From an uncultured Alkalilimnicola sp. (lineage in GTDB: Bacteria; Pseudomonadota; Gammaproteobacteria; Nitrococcales; AK92), in contig CALGAN010000039.1 in NCBI GenBank assembly GCA_937951875.1, positions 1-64,000 on the forward strand: a DNA stretch of 64,000 nucleotides, in the 5' to 3' direction. Of the stretch, positions 17,984 to 26,974 are shown piece after piece (within the stretch, counting starts at the first letter, position 1; each line of letters begins with the position of its first letter). The translations under genes and the position numbers were made by a program. The notes beneath the pieces were generated by a model, which was given only the letters and a program-made list of their open reading frames with translations, was not told the origin of the DNA and did no database searches.

Positions 17984-18664
17984 ATGTCGACCAAGGGACG
18001 AATGATTTCGATGACCATGAGCGACGGCGCCAGCATCGGCGTCTACCACGTCGAGCCGCAAGGCCCGCGGCGCGGCGGCCTGGTGCTGGTGCAGGAGATC
18101 TTCGGCGTCACCGACCACATCAAGGAGCAGTGCGACCTCTACGCCGCGGAAGGCTACGAGGTGCTGGCGCCGGCCCTGTTCGACCGCGAGGTGCCCGGCT
18201 TCCAGGCCAGCTACAGCGCCGAGGACATCCAAGAGGCGATCAAGATCGCCCGCGACCAGCATCCGTTCGACCGGTCGGTGGCCGACGTGCAGGCCTGCAT
18301 CGATGCTCTCAAGGACAAGGGCCCTGTGTTCATCACCGGCTACTGCTACGGCGGCTCGGTGACCTGGGCGGCGGCCTGCCGCTGCGAGGGCCTGGCGGCG
18401 GCCGCCGGCTACTACGGCCGGCTGATCCCGGACATGGTCGACGAAACGCCGCGCTGCCCCACCATCCTGCACTTCGGCAAGCACGACGCCAGCATCCCGC
18501 TGGACGGCGTGGAGAAGGTCCGCGCCGCCCACCCCGAGGTGCAGGTCTACCTCTACGACGCCGGCCACGGTTTCAACTCCGACCGACGCAGCGACTACCA
18601 CGAGCCGAGCGCGCGCCTGGCACGCGAGCGCACTCTGGCGCTGTTCCGCGCCAACGGCGGCTGA
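17984..18664 (+). CDS. Dienelactone hydrolase family protein
   Basis: A 226-residue alpha/beta hydrolase. The DLH triad can be read directly: nucleophile Cys121 in GYCYGG, Asp168 in GKHDASIP and His195 in DAGHGF, with the family's Glu38 in VQEIFGV. Such enzymes hydrolyse carboxymethylenebutenolide in chlorocatechol pathways, though many act on other lactones or esters. The start at 17984 has GGAGGAAATC before it. No catechol-cleavage genes are nearby, so the substrate is open. Single gene. Confidence 0.9.
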   Translation: MSTKGRMISMTMSDGASIGVYHVEPQGPRRGGLVLVQEIFGVTDHIKEQCDLYAAEGYEVLAPALFDREVPGFQASYSAEDIQEAIKIARDQHPFDRSVADVQACIDALKDKGPVFITGYCYGGSVTWAAACRCEGLAAAAGYYGRLIPDMVDETPRCPTILHFGKHDASIPLDGVEKVRAAHPEVQVYLYDAGHGFNSDRRSDYHEPSARLARERTLALFRANGG

Positions 18665-18855
18665 CGCCCGGCCCCAGCCGGCGGCGCGCCCGCGCCGCCC
18701 GGCGCCTCATCACCCCAAGGCAGCGACTCAAGACAACACAACAAACTATTGCGGATCCCCTCCGAGACGAAGTACGTTACAGTTTCGTCAACAACAAAAT
18801 GTGACGCTCGTCGCTCTCGGCTGCGAAGCGCCACCGAGCTGCCTGGAGGAGTCTC

Positions 18856-20592
18856 GTGAAGCCCCACAACGACAATAAGCTGGCCAAGTGCCTGCCCGCG
18901 TTGCTGCTCGCCGCGCTGCTGAGCGCCTGCGGTTCCGATTCCAACAACAACCGCGATGACCGGGGAGAAGAAGAGCCCACGCCGACGGCCCCCGTCCGGG
19001 AAACCGCGCAAGGCCCGGTGCAAGGCGTGGACGAAGGCACCCTGTATTCCTTCAAAGGCATTCCCTACGCCGCGCCGCCGGTGGGCGAGCTGCGCTGGCA
19101 ACCGCCGGCGCCGCCGGCCACGCGCAGCGCCACGCTGGTGGCGGACAAGTTCGGCAACGCCTGTCCCCAGGGCAGCGGCGCGTTCGCGCCGCAGGGTGAG
19201 AACCTGGCCGAGGACTGCTTGTACCTGAACGTGTACACGCCGAAGACGCCGGGCCCGCATCCGGTCATGGTCTGGATCCACGGCGGCGCGTTCATCTACG
19301 GCTCGGGCGGCGGCACCTACGAGCCGGTGCGGCTGGTGGCCAAGGACGTGGTGGTGGTGACCCTGAACTACCGCCTCGGCGCGCTCGGCTTCCTGCCGCA
19401 TCCCAGCCTGGAGACCTCGCCCGAGCAAGGCTCCGGCAACTACGGCCTGCTCGACCAGCAGGCGGCGCTGCGCTGGGTCAAGGAGAACATCGCGGCCTTC
19501 GGCGGCGATCCGGACAACATCACCCTCTTCGGCGAGTCCGCCGGCGGTCACAGCGTGCTCTCGCACCTGGTGTCGCCCGCCACGGCCGGCCTGTTCCATA
19601 AGGCCATCGTCCAGAGCGGCTCCTACAACCCGACGCAGATCCCGCTCAAGGGCCTGGTCAGCGGCGAGACGCTGTTCGGCGCGCCGTTCGTGCATGCCAT
19701 CGGCTGCGCCGAGGCCGAAGACGTCGCCGCCTGCCTGCGCGGCAAGAGCGTCGAGGAGATCCTGACCGCGCAGGGCGCGACCGTGTATCTGCCGGTCACC
19801 GGCACCGCCGTCCTGCCCAAGTCGATCCAGGAAGCGCTGAGCGAGGGTGACTACCACAATGTGCCGGTGATGATCGGCAGCAACCTGCACGAGGGTCGCT
19901 TGTTCGTGGCGCTGGAGGAGATCGCCCGCTTCCAGGCGGCGCTGGCGGAGGGCAAGTCCATACCGGAGGCCGCCGCGGCCATGCCGTTGACCGGCGACGA
20001 CAATTACCGGCAGGCGGTGATCGCGCTGCTGAGCGAGAACCCCCTGCTCAACGCCGCGCAGATCGCCGACGACTACCTGGCGCTGCAGGATGCCGCCGAT
20101 CCCAGGCGCTGGAGCTTCGCCTACGCCGATATCCAGACCGACTGGCGCTTCGCCTGCAACAACCTGCAGCACGCCACCATCCTGGCCAGCCGCGGCACGA
20201 CCTACGCCTACCACTTCACCGACGCCAACGCGCCGAGCATCTTCGCCAATACCGAGCTGGCGCTGAGCATCCCCATGGGCGCCACCCACTCGCTGGAAAT
20301 CCAGTACGTGCTCAACACGGCGGAGACCATGCTGGAGCGCGGCGCCGGTGAGGCGCAGATGGCGCTGTCGGAGGCCATGCTCACTTACTGGTCGCAGTTC
20401 GCCAAGACCGGCGATCCCAACCCGGCCGACGGCGGCGGTGTGAACTGGCCGGCCTTCACCTTCGGCGGCAACATGCTCCGCCTCGATGCGCCGACCATCG
20501 GCACGCGCAGCGCCGCCGAGTTCAGCGAGATCCATCGCTGCAGCTACTGGGCCGAGCAGTACAGCTCGATTTTGCCCACCCTGCGCCCGTAA
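18856..20592 (+). CDS. Type B carboxylesterase, lipoprotein
   Basis: A 578-residue esterase with a GTG start (GGAGGAG upstream). The N-terminus is a lipoprotein signal with lipobox LSAC (Cys25) and an Asn/Asp/Glu-rich linker. The catalytic core shows the oxyanion segment WIHGGAFIYGSGGGTY (140-155), the nucleophile Ser228 in FGESAGG, and the conserved block SEDCLYLN as AEDCLYLNVY. A histidine candidate is in GATHSLEI near the C-terminus. It is expected to be anchored in the envelope and to hydrolyse carboxylic esters, possibly long-chain or polyester-derived. A perfect terminator follows. Confidence 0.9.
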   Translation: MKPHNDNKLAKCLPALLLAALLSACGSDSNNNRDDRGEEEPTPTAPVRETAQGPVQGVDEGTLYSFKGIPYAAPPVGELRWQPPAPPATRSATLVADKFGNACPQGSGAFAPQGENLAEDCLYLNVYTPKTPGPHPVMVWIHGGAFIYGSGGGTYEPVRLVAKDVVVVTLNYRLGALGFLPHPSLETSPEQGSGNYGLLDQQAALRWVKENIAAFGGDPDNITLFGESAGGHSVLSHLVSPATAGLFHKAIVQSGSYNPTQIPLKGLVSGETLFGAPFVHAIGCAEAEDVAACLRGKSVEEILTAQGATVYLPVTGTAVLPKSIQEALSEGDYHNVPVMIGSNLHEGRLFVALEEIARFQAALAEGKSIPEAAAAMPLTGDDNYRQAVIALLSENPLLNAAQIADDYLALQDAADPRRWSFAYADIQTDWRFACNNLQHATILASRGTTYAYHFTDANAPSIFANTELALSIPMGATHSLEIQYVLNTAETMLERGAGEAQMALSEAMLTYWSQFAKTGDPNPADGGGVNWPAFTFGGNMLRLDAPTIGTRSAAEFSEIHRCSYWAEQYSSILPTLRP

Positions 20593-20642
20593 CGTCGTCC
20601 CGCGCACCCCGCCGGGACGACACCGAGGTGTCCTTCCCCCGT

Positions 20643-20671
20643 CACGCCGACCCAACCGGGTCGGCGTGTTT
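20643..20671 (+). terminator. Intrinsic terminator after esterase
   Basis: CACGCCGACCC and GGGTCGGCGTG form a perfect 11-bp stem with an AACC loop followed by TTT on the plus strand, 50 bases after the esterase stop. Confidence 0.8.
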
Positions 20672-20797
20672 CATTCAGCACCCCTGCGATCGATCGGCTA
20701 CACTCGGACACGCCTGGAGAGAGCGCGCCGCGCCTTACCGCCCTCGGCCGAGGCGCGACGCGGCATAGAACAACGACAACGCAAGCAGAGCCATTCC

Positions 20798-21250
20798 ATG
20801 ACCGACGATTTCCGTTACTACCTACGGGTCCGCTACGGCGAGTGCGACGCGCAGAAAGTGGTGTTCAACGCCCGCTACGGGGACTACGTGGATCTGGCCG
20901 CCACCGAATTCCTGCGCGCGATCGGCGTCATTCAGCTGGGGGGCGGCAACGATTTCGACTACCAGGTGGTGAAATACACCATCGAGTGGAAAGCGCCGGC
21001 GCGTTTCCACCAGGTGCTGGAGCTGTCGGTGCGGACCAGCCATGTCGGCAACACCTCCTTCACGCTCGACGTGGCGTTCCGTCTCGCCGGCGAGGACAAG
21101 GTGATCGCCCGCGCCGAACTGGTCGCGGTCTCGGTCGACCCGCATACCCTGGAGAAGCGGGCCATCACGCCCGAGCAGCGGCAGCTGCTGACCCGCGGCG
21201 CGCCCGGCGTCCGGGTAGATCATGCCGGCTACCTGACGCCGTCGGCCTGA
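20798..21250 (+). CDS. 4-hydroxybenzoyl-CoA-thioesterase-type acyl-CoA thioesterase
   Basis: A 150-residue hotdog protein of the YbgC/4HBT class. It shows VRYGECDAQKVVFNARYGDY with the conserved acidic residue in the GECDAQ segment, then the WKAPARFHQVLELSV strand. It should hydrolyse acyl- or aryl-CoA thioesters. The ATG at 20798 is used because upstream in-frame sequence is the terminator and promoter region of the previous gene. A ribosome site is weak (AGCAGAG). Single gene, followed by a Fur-like site and a TonB receptor. Confidence 0.85.
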   Translation: MTDDFRYYLRVRYGECDAQKVVFNARYGDYVDLAATEFLRAIGVIQLGGGNDFDYQVVKYTIEWKAPARFHQVLELSVRTSHVGNTSFTLDVAFRLAGEDKVIARAELVAVSVDPHTLEKRAITPEQRQLLTRGAPGVRVDHAGYLTPSA

Positions 21251-21409
21251 CACCCGACCGCGCCTTGCCGGAAACACCATCGGAGTCCACCTAGCGGCCT
21301 CTGACACCGAGCGCCGCTCGGAATCCGGCGCCCGACCGCGCGGCCATCCCACCCGTTGCCCACGCCGCCAGGCCCTGGCGGCGACGCTACCGCACCTTGA
21401 CGGCAAAAT

Positions 21410-21428
21410 AGGAATCATTATCATTCGC
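21410..21428. promoter_or_regulatory. Candidate Fur box upstream of TonB receptor
   Basis: AGGAATCATTATCATTCGC matches the Fur consensus at 12 of 19 positions, with the core ATTATCATT. It ends 33 bases before the receptor start used here, the same distance as the similar box at 13446. Confidence 0.6.
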
Positions 21429-21461
21429 CACAGAAATAACATGTTTCTGTGGAGCCCATCT

Positions 21462-23606
21462 ATGCCGCTCAAGCCGTTCGCTTCCCGCCCCCCCGTGCCT
21501 CATCGCTATCGCCCCTTGTCCGCGTTATCGTTGCTGCTGGCTCTACCGGGCGTCGCGCTCGCCCAGCAAAACGAATCCGGCCCGCAGCTCGCCCCCGTGG
21601 TGGTCAGCGCCACCGGCTATGAGCAGGAGCTGCAGCAGGCGCCGGCCAGCATCACGGTCATCACGCGCGAGGAGCTGGAAGAGAAGCGCGTCAGCAGCCT
21701 GGCCGAGGCGCTGCGCGGCGTCGAGGGCGTGGACGTCGACGCCGCGGCCGGCAAGACCGGCGGCCTGAACATCAGCATCCGCGGCATGCCCAGCGACTAC
21801 ACGCTGATCCTGATCGACGGCCGCCGCCAGAACACGGCCGGCAACGTCACGCCGAACGGCTTCGGCGAGACCCAGACCAGCTTCATCCCGCCGCTGGCCG
21901 CCATCGAGCGCATCGAGATCATCCGCGGCCCGATGTCCACCCTGTACGGCTCGGACGCCATGGGCGGCGTGGTCAACATCATCACCCGCAAGGTAGCGCG
22001 CGAGTGGACTGGCTCGGTGACGCTGGAAACCGTCCAGCAGCAGGAGTCCGAGTTCGGCGATAGCTACGCCAGCAACCTTTACCTCAGCGGCCCGATCGTG
22101 CAGGACAAGCTGGGCGTGCAACTGCGCGGCAGCATCTTCGACCGCGACGCCGCGCACATCAGTTACCGGCAGGAGGATGGCGGCGAGGCCGTGCCGAAGT
22201 TCGGCGCCAACCCCGTGGAGGCGCGCATCTACACCGTCGGCGGGCGCCTGACTCTCACCCCCAACCGCGACCACGACATCTGGATCGACGTCGACCGCGC
22301 CCGGCAGCGCTACGACAACTCCGAAGGCCAGCTCGGTACCCTGGGCCGGGGCGGCTACGACAAAGTGCAGCGCTACAACCGCGCCCAATACACGCTGGCG
22401 CACACCGCCCGGCTGGGCTGGGGCCAGCTCGACTCCAGCCTGATGCGCAACAGCACCGAGACCATCGGCCGCCTGATTCCGCCCGGCACCCCCGGCAAGG
22501 AGCCGGAAACCCCGCGCACGCTGGAGGCGACCAACGTCGTGTTCGACACCAAGCTGGTGGTGCCGCTGGAGGCGCACATCCTCACCGTCGGCGGCCAGTG
22601 GTGGGAAGGCGAGATGAAGGACGGCGTGGTATCCGACACCTTCGAGCAAACCCAGTGGGCGCTGTTCGTCGAGGACGAGTGGCAGGTGCTCGACCGCGTG
22701 GCGCTGACCCTGGGCGGCCGCTATGACCACCACGACGCCTTCGGCAGTCACTTCAGCCCGCGCGCCTACCTGGTGTGGAGCGCCACCGACAGCTGGACCG
22801 TCAAGGGCGGTGTCGCCCGCGGCTACAAGACGCCCGGGCTGGATCAGTTGGTGGACGGCATCCGCGGCTTCGGCCGGCAGGGCACCCTGCCGCTGATCGG
22901 CAACCCGGACCTGAAGCCCGAGACCAGCACCAACACCGAAATCGCCGCGATCTACGACAACCGCCGCGGCTTCAGCTTCGGCGTGACGCTGTTCTACAAC
23001 GAGTTCGACGACAAGATCGCCAACGGTCCGGGCGTGCCCAACTGCTCCTTCGCCGGCGCCCCGGATCGCCCGGGCTGCATCGACGTCGGCTACTGGCCGG
23101 ACGTCGACGAGTTCAGCCAGCAGGTGAACATCGACGAAGCCGTCACCCGCGGCATCGAGCTCTCCACCCGCATCCCGCTGGCGGAGAACTGGTCGCTGCT
23201 CGCCACCTACACCTACACCGACAGCGAGCAGAAGAGCGGCGAGAACCGCGGCCAGCCGCTCACCGACACGCCGGACCACATCGTCAACGCCGAGCTGCGC
23301 TGGCGCACCACCGAGCGTCTGACCAGCTGGCTGCGCGGCGAGTACCGTAGCGAGCGGCTGCGCAGCGACGAAACCGTCCGCGCCCAGCTGGGCGACTACA
23401 AGGCCTATACGCTGCTGCACCTGGGCGGCAGCTACCGCTGGTCGGAACGCGTCACCTTCAACGCCGCGGTGTACAACGTGCTCAACAAGGACTTCCTCGA
23501 CTACCGCGCCTATACGGACGCCAACGGCAGCACCGCCTACAGCAACGTCTACAACAACAACCAGGAAGGTCGTCGTCTGTGGGTGTCGACCAACATCACC
23601 TTCTAA
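21462..23606 (+). CDS. TonB-dependent siderophore receptor, CirA/FepA-like
   Basis: A 714-residue outer-membrane receptor. The signal peptide ends near VALAQQ. A TonB-box-like APVVVSA follows. The plug domain includes ITVITREELEEKRVSSLAEA, LNISIRGMPSDYTLILIDG, IERIEIIRGPMSTLYGSDAM and GGVVNIITRK, closest in style to CirA-type catecholate receptors. The barrel ends in the aromatic terminus LWVSTNITF. It imports an iron chelate with TonB energy. A Fur box lies just upstream, so iron repression is expected. The start at 21462 is chosen for TGGAG at good spacing; ATG 21441 is the alternative. Confidence 0.93.
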   Translation: MPLKPFASRPPVPHRYRPLSALSLLLALPGVALAQQNESGPQLAPVVVSATGYEQELQQAPASITVITREELEEKRVSSLAEALRGVEGVDVDAAAGKTGGLNISIRGMPSDYTLILIDGRRQNTAGNVTPNGFGETQTSFIPPLAAIERIEIIRGPMSTLYGSDAMGGVVNIITRKVAREWTGSVTLETVQQQESEFGDSYASNLYLSGPIVQDKLGVQLRGSIFDRDAAHISYRQEDGGEAVPKFGANPVEARIYTVGGRLTLTPNRDHDIWIDVDRARQRYDNSEGQLGTLGRGGYDKVQRYNRAQYTLAHTARLGWGQLDSSLMRNSTETIGRLIPPGTPGKEPETPRTLEATNVVFDTKLVVPLEAHILTVGGQWWEGEMKDGVVSDTFEQTQWALFVEDEWQVLDRVALTLGGRYDHHDAFGSHFSPRAYLVWSATDSWTVKGGVARGYKTPGLDQLVDGIRGFGRQGTLPLIGNPDLKPETSTNTEIAAIYDNRRGFSFGVTLFYNEFDDKIANGPGVPNCSFAGAPDRPGCIDVGYWPDVDEFSQQVNIDEAVTRGIELSTRIPLAENWSLLATYTYTDSEQKSGENRGQPLTDTPDHIVNAELRWRTTERLTSWLRGEYRSERLRSDETVRAQLGDYKAYTLLHLGGSYRWSERVTFNAAVYNVLNKDFLDYRAYTDANGSTAYSNVYNNNQEGRRLWVSTNITF

Positions 23607-23633
23607 CGACCGGCCTCACCGGCTGAACCGGTC

Positions 23634-23663
23634 GGCGGGCGCCGCATGGACGCGGCGCCCGCC
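23634..23663. terminator. Strong hairpin after TonB receptor
   Basis: GGCGGGCGCCGC and GCGGCGCCCGCC pair over 12 bp around a 6-base loop, between the receptor stop and the end of the convergent VOC gene. Confidence 0.6.
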
Positions 23664-23703
23664 CTCTCCGACTCCCCTTCTATCGATGAGCGCCGCGGCG
23701 GCG

Positions 23704-24129
23704 TCAGGTCTTGCCGTAGTGCTTGTCGATCAGCGCCAGATCCCAGAACGCGGCTTCGATCTTGTGCCCGTCCGGGTCGCGGACAAAACAGCCGTAGTAC
23801 GGCTCGCCGTACGCCGGGCGCGGCCCCGGCGCACCGTCGTCACGGCCGCCGGCGGCCAGTGCGGCCTCGTAGAACGCGTGCACCGCCTGCTTGTCCGGCG
23901 CCATGAAACCGATGTGGGTGCCGTTACCCACGGTGGCCTCGTTGCCGTCGATGGGCGTCTGCACCCAGAACTCCGGATACTTGCGGCCGTAAGCCACGGC
24001 GCCCGGATGGGCCATGATCCGCTTGCAGCCCAGCGTGGGCAGCACGCGATCGTAGAAGGCCTGCGCCCGCTCGAAGTCGTTGGTGCCGATGGAAACGTGG
24101 GAGATGATGCTGGGGTTGTCCTGAGCCAT
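23704..24129 (-). CDS. VOC family (glyoxalase/dioxygenase fold) protein
   Basis: A 141-residue vicinal-oxygen-chelate protein. It starts with ISHVSIGTNDFERAQAFYDRVL, carries GNGTHIGFMA in the middle and ends with GCFVRDPDGHKIEAAFWD. These are the paired beta-alpha-beta-beta-beta modules with metal-ligand positions (His12-like, His in GTHIGF, Glu near the end). Substrate unknown; members detoxify aldehydes or act on aromatic diols. The start at 24129 follows AAGGAGG; an upstream extension to 24282 has no site. Confidence 0.87.
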   Translation of the reverse strand: MAQDNPSIISHVSIGTNDFERAQAFYDRVLPTLGCKRIMAHPGAVAYGRKYPEFWVQTPIDGNEATVGNGTHIGFMAPDKQAVHAFYEAALAAGGRDDGAPGPRPAYGEPYYGCFVRDPDGHKIEAAFWDLALIDKHYGKT

Positions 24130-24387
24130 CCTGGCAGCCTCCTTGTCCCGAGAGCATGGGGTCATCCCTGCCAAGCATAGTGGCCGCGACCACCCGCTTC
24201 GACCGGCCGGGCCGTTTGCCCTCCTCTTCGAACCGGGCCGCCTGATCGTTCGGCGGTAAAGCAGGGGAAATTCTCGACTCAAATCCTAAAAAACCTAGCG
24301 TCACACTCAGTTTTTCCCGCTGATCTCACACGACGACGCCAATGTCCTAATCGGTTCAAATTGACCTTCGATCAGAATTTGCTGATG

Positions 24388-24402
24388 CATTATTGTGCAA
24401 TG
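24388..24402. promoter_or_regulatory. Imperfect dyad upstream of hemerythrin-like/globin operon
   Basis: CATT-N7-AATG, inside GATGCATTATTGTGCAATGT, sits in an AT-rich part of the 413-base gap 24130-24543. It loosely resembles NsrR-type sites (ATGCATT halves), which would suit the downstream NO/O2-binding genes. The match is weak. The same gap holds a very AT-rich stretch (about 24417-24437) that may contain the promoter, and a CATGCCC/GGGCATG hairpin in the leader (24486-24506). Confidence 0.25.
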
Positions 24403-24543
24403 TCTCACACACGAGACTAATTGTTTAATATATTTATGGCCCTGTAACCCCATGCGGCGCGCCCGTCCCGGCTGTAAGCGGGTGGCATGCCCACCTGTGG
24501 GGCATGGCGACAACACCAATAAGAACTTAGAGGAGAATCTAGG

Positions 24544-25179
24544 ATGGCTTCTCTGCTCACTCGCATGTTCGCTGCCTTCAACCGTGGGAAGACAGGGCAG
24601 GATTTGCCGCAAATTCCACCGCGTTTCCCGGCCCAGGTGGGACAGCCGCAAACGCCGGGCATCGAGACCGTGCCCACCGACGGCTATCAATACGACCCCA
24701 CCCTGGTACCGCGGCTCAAGCAGGACCATGAAATCCTGGTGCGGGTGTTCACCGAACTGGGCGCGCACATTCGCCAGGGCGACAAGGCGGCGCGCTTCAT
24801 CCGCGAAACCGTGCAGCCGAGCTTCGCCTCGCACCTGATTCTGGAACAGTATTTCTACGCTTCGCTGGAGGCGCACGCCGCCGATCTCGAACTCGGCGAC
24901 GATCCGGAAATCTGGCGCCAGTTCCGCCGCTCGATGAAAGACATCGCCCGCGCGGTGAATCTATTCCTGTCGGAAATCGTCGCCGGCCGCCTCAACGATC
25001 AGACCCGCCTGGAGTATCTGCGGCGCTACCAGGAGATCATGGAAATCCTCGGCCGCCGCATTTCCGACGAGGAAACCCGCCTGTATCTGATTTACGAGCG
25101 TCAGCTGGGCGGCCGCGCGGCCCCCCAGACCAGACCGCTGGCCAAGGTGGTGAACGGCAACTTCGGTGGCAAGAAATAA
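24544..25179 (+). CDS. Hemerythrin-like helical protein, co-operonic with a truncated globin
   Basis: A 211-residue all-helical protein. QDHEILVRVFTEL (about 60-72), FASHLILEQYFYASLE (about 98-113, H-x3-E) and DEETRLYLIYE near the end mirror the metal-binding helices of hemerythrin-like (HHE) domains. However, the full set of histidines is not evident, so iron binding is uncertain. The first ~45 residues are a Pro/Gln-rich tail. GAGGAGAATCTAGG precedes the ATG. The globin gene follows after 21 bases, suggesting a shared role in NO or oxygen handling. This is inference from pattern and neighbour. Confidence 0.55.
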   Translation: MASLLTRMFAAFNRGKTGQDLPQIPPRFPAQVGQPQTPGIETVPTDGYQYDPTLVPRLKQDHEILVRVFTELGAHIRQGDKAARFIRETVQPSFASHLILEQYFYASLEAHAADLELGDDPEIWRQFRRSMKDIARAVNLFLSEIVAGRLNDQTRLEYLRRYQEIMEILGRRISDEETRLYLIYERQLGGRAAPQTRPLAKVVNGNFGGKK

Positions 25180-25200
25180 GCGAGAAAAGGGGACGATACG

Positions 25201-25563
25201 ATGACTCTGTTTCAGCGCCTAGGCGGCGCGGCGGCAGTGGACGCCGCTGTCGACATCTTCTACCAGCGAATCCTGGCCGATCCGCTGTTGGCGGGATTCT
25301 TCAGCGGCGTCGACATGGACAAGCAGATCAAGAAACAAAAAGCGTTCCTGACCGTGGCCTTCGGCGGTGCGCCGCGCTACGACGGCCGCGGTCTGCGCAG
25401 CGCTCACGCCGCCTCGGTGGAGCGCGGCCTCAGCGACGTGCATTTCGACGCCGTGGCCGGACACCTGCGGGCGACCTTGCAGCAGCTCGGCGCCGCCGAA
25501 TCCGACATCGAGGAAGTGATGGCCATCACCGAGAGCGTGCGCGCCGAAGTGCTGAACCGCTGA
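25201..25563 (+). CDS. Group I truncated haemoglobin (trHbN type)
   Basis: A 120-residue 2-on-2 globin. It shows the N-terminal LFQRLGGAAAVDAAVDIFYQRI with the B10 tyrosine (Tyr21), then FFSGVDMDKQIKKQKAFLT, and the proximal haem ligand His69 in GLRSAHA. Such globins bind O2 and NO and often detoxify NO. The upstream hemerythrin-like gene is 21 bases away, so they form an operon. A 22-bp palindromic terminator follows immediately. Confidence 0.92.
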   Translation: MTLFQRLGGAAAVDAAVDIFYQRILADPLLAGFFSGVDMDKQIKKQKAFLTVAFGGAPRYDGRGLRSAHAASVERGLSDVHFDAVAGHLRATLQQLGAAESDIEEVMAITESVRAEVLNR

Positions 25564-25570
25564 CGCGGCA

Positions 25571-25596
25571 GGCGCCGGGCCGGCCCGGCGCCTTTC
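25571..25596. terminator. Bidirectional terminator after globin
   Basis: GGCGCCGGGCC-GGCCCGGCGCC is a 22-bp perfect palindrome followed by TTTCT, between convergent globin and MFS genes. Confidence 0.7.
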
Positions 25597-26910
25597 TCAG
25601 CCGTACGCGCCGCGCGCCGCCGCGGCCTGCAGCCGCGGGTGCAGCCAGGCCGACAGCAGCACCCCGGTCACCAGGGTCAGGCTCAGCAGGTACGGCGCCT
25701 GCGGGAACAGCTGATACAGCGGCAGGCCGACGAACGGCGCCAGAATGACGCCGGTGCCGCCGGTGGAGCTCATCAGCCCGGCCACGCCGCCCTGTTCGTC
25801 CAGACTCACCGCCAGCGACGCGCCGGTCATCACGCCCGGCCGCATCAGGCCGAAGGCGAATCCCAGCATGGCCATGGCCGCGAACATCATCGGCACGCTG
25901 CGGCTCAGCACCACGGTGGTGAAGCCGAGCATGGCGATGCCCGCACCGACACCGATCATGGTGCGTGGCGCCGGCTGCAGTACGCGGATGATGATCATCT
26001 GCGTGATCAGCACCGCGCCGGCCATGCCCATCATCATCACGCCCACGGCGCGGGCGCTGGCGTTCGAGCTCAAACCGAGCACGTCCATGGTGTAGAAGCC
26101 CGCCGACAGCATGGCGGTGGACTGCGACAACTCCACCGCCACGCCGATCAGCAGGAACGGCAGCACCCGCCGGTCCAACGGACTGAGCTTTTCGGCGATT
26201 TCCCGCTGCCGCAGCACGGTACGCTCCTCCGGCAGCCAGCGCGCCACCGCCAGCACGCCGAGGAAGGCTAACAGCCCGACCGCATAGAATGGCGCGACCA
26301 GCCCCGCCCACAGCAGTCCCGACACCACCGCCGGGCCGACGATGGTGCCCAGGGCGAAGGCCGCGCCGAGCTGCGCCAGGCGGCTGCCGCGCTCATGCGG
26401 CGGGGCGCGCTCGGCGACGTAGGCCTGCGCCGCCGGCACCGTGGCCGACCCAAGCAGGCCGTAGAAGGAACGGGAGCAGATCAGCGCCAGGTAGGTGGGC
26501 ATCACCCCCAGCCAGCCGACCAACCCCAACTGCAGGCTGATGGCGAAGCCAGTCATCGACAGCGCGTAACCGCTGAGCCCGAGCAGGATCATCGGCCGCC
26601 GGCCGACCTTATCGCTGCGCCGTCCCCAGAACGGCGCCATGACCATCCAGAGGACGGCGGAGACGGTGAAGATGGTGCCGACCTGGACCTCGGACAGCCC
26701 CAGGTTGCGCGCCGCCGGCGGCAGCACCGCGAACACCAGCGTCTGACCGATACCGATGCAGATCAGACTAGCGAACAGAATCAGAAAGGACTTGCGCGTA
26801 CCGGCTGGCCGATCGCTCGGGCGTTCGCCGGCAAACGAATCGTTAGCGTTGGACTCGATCACATCGGCCTGCTGCGAGAAGGAGGGACACTCAATGCTAG
26901 CAAGAACCAA
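25597..26910 (-). CDS. MFS transporter, TetA-like
   Basis: A membrane protein of up to 437 residues with about 12 hydrophobic segments. LILFASLICIGIGQTLVF is the first helix, MAPFWGRRSDKVGRRPMIL carries the conserved loop 2-3 motif of MFS drug/proton antiporters, and RAPPHERGSRLAQLGAAFA follows helix 4. It is likely an efflux pump. The first ~38 residues are polar and poorly supported, so the start could lie further in; no clear ribosome site resolves it. It is the first gene upstream of a diguanylate cyclase on the same strand, 64 bases apart. Confidence 0.82.
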   Translation of the reverse strand: MVLASIECPSFSQQADVIESNANDSFAGERPSDRPAGTRKSFLILFASLICIGIGQTLVFAVLPPAARNLGLSEVQVGTIFTVSAVLWMVMAPFWGRRSDKVGRRPMILLGLSGYALSMTGFAISLQLGLVGWLGVMPTYLALICSRSFYGLLGSATVPAAQAYVAERAPPHERGSRLAQLGAAFALGTIVGPAVVSGLLWAGLVAPFYAVGLLAFLGVLAVARWLPEERTVLRQREIAEKLSPLDRRVLPFLLIGVAVELSQSTAMLSAGFYTMDVLGLSSNASARAVGVMMMGMAGAVLITQMIIIRVLQPAPRTMIGVGAGIAMLGFTTVVLSRSVPMMFAAMAMLGFAFGLMRPGVMTGASLAVSLDEQGGVAGLMSSTGGTGVILAPFVGLPLYQLFPQAPYLLSLTLVTGVLLSAWLHPRLQAAAARGAYG

Positions 26911-26974
26911 ATCGTTTGCTGACTATCGATCCACACATCATGACACGGCTTTTCCCGACCGCCACGTCCGCGCC

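Noticed and set aside
18595..20655. Long minus-strand frame opposite the carboxylesterase
   Set aside because: Antisense shadow; the plus strand has the full esterase triad and lipoprotein signal.
21543..23420. Minus-strand frame opposite the TonB receptor
   Set aside because: Antisense shadow with no start signal or recognisable motif.
24361..24376. TTGAC...GATCA as an FNR/DNR box
   Set aside because: Spacing and second half do not fit TTGAT-N4-ATCAA.
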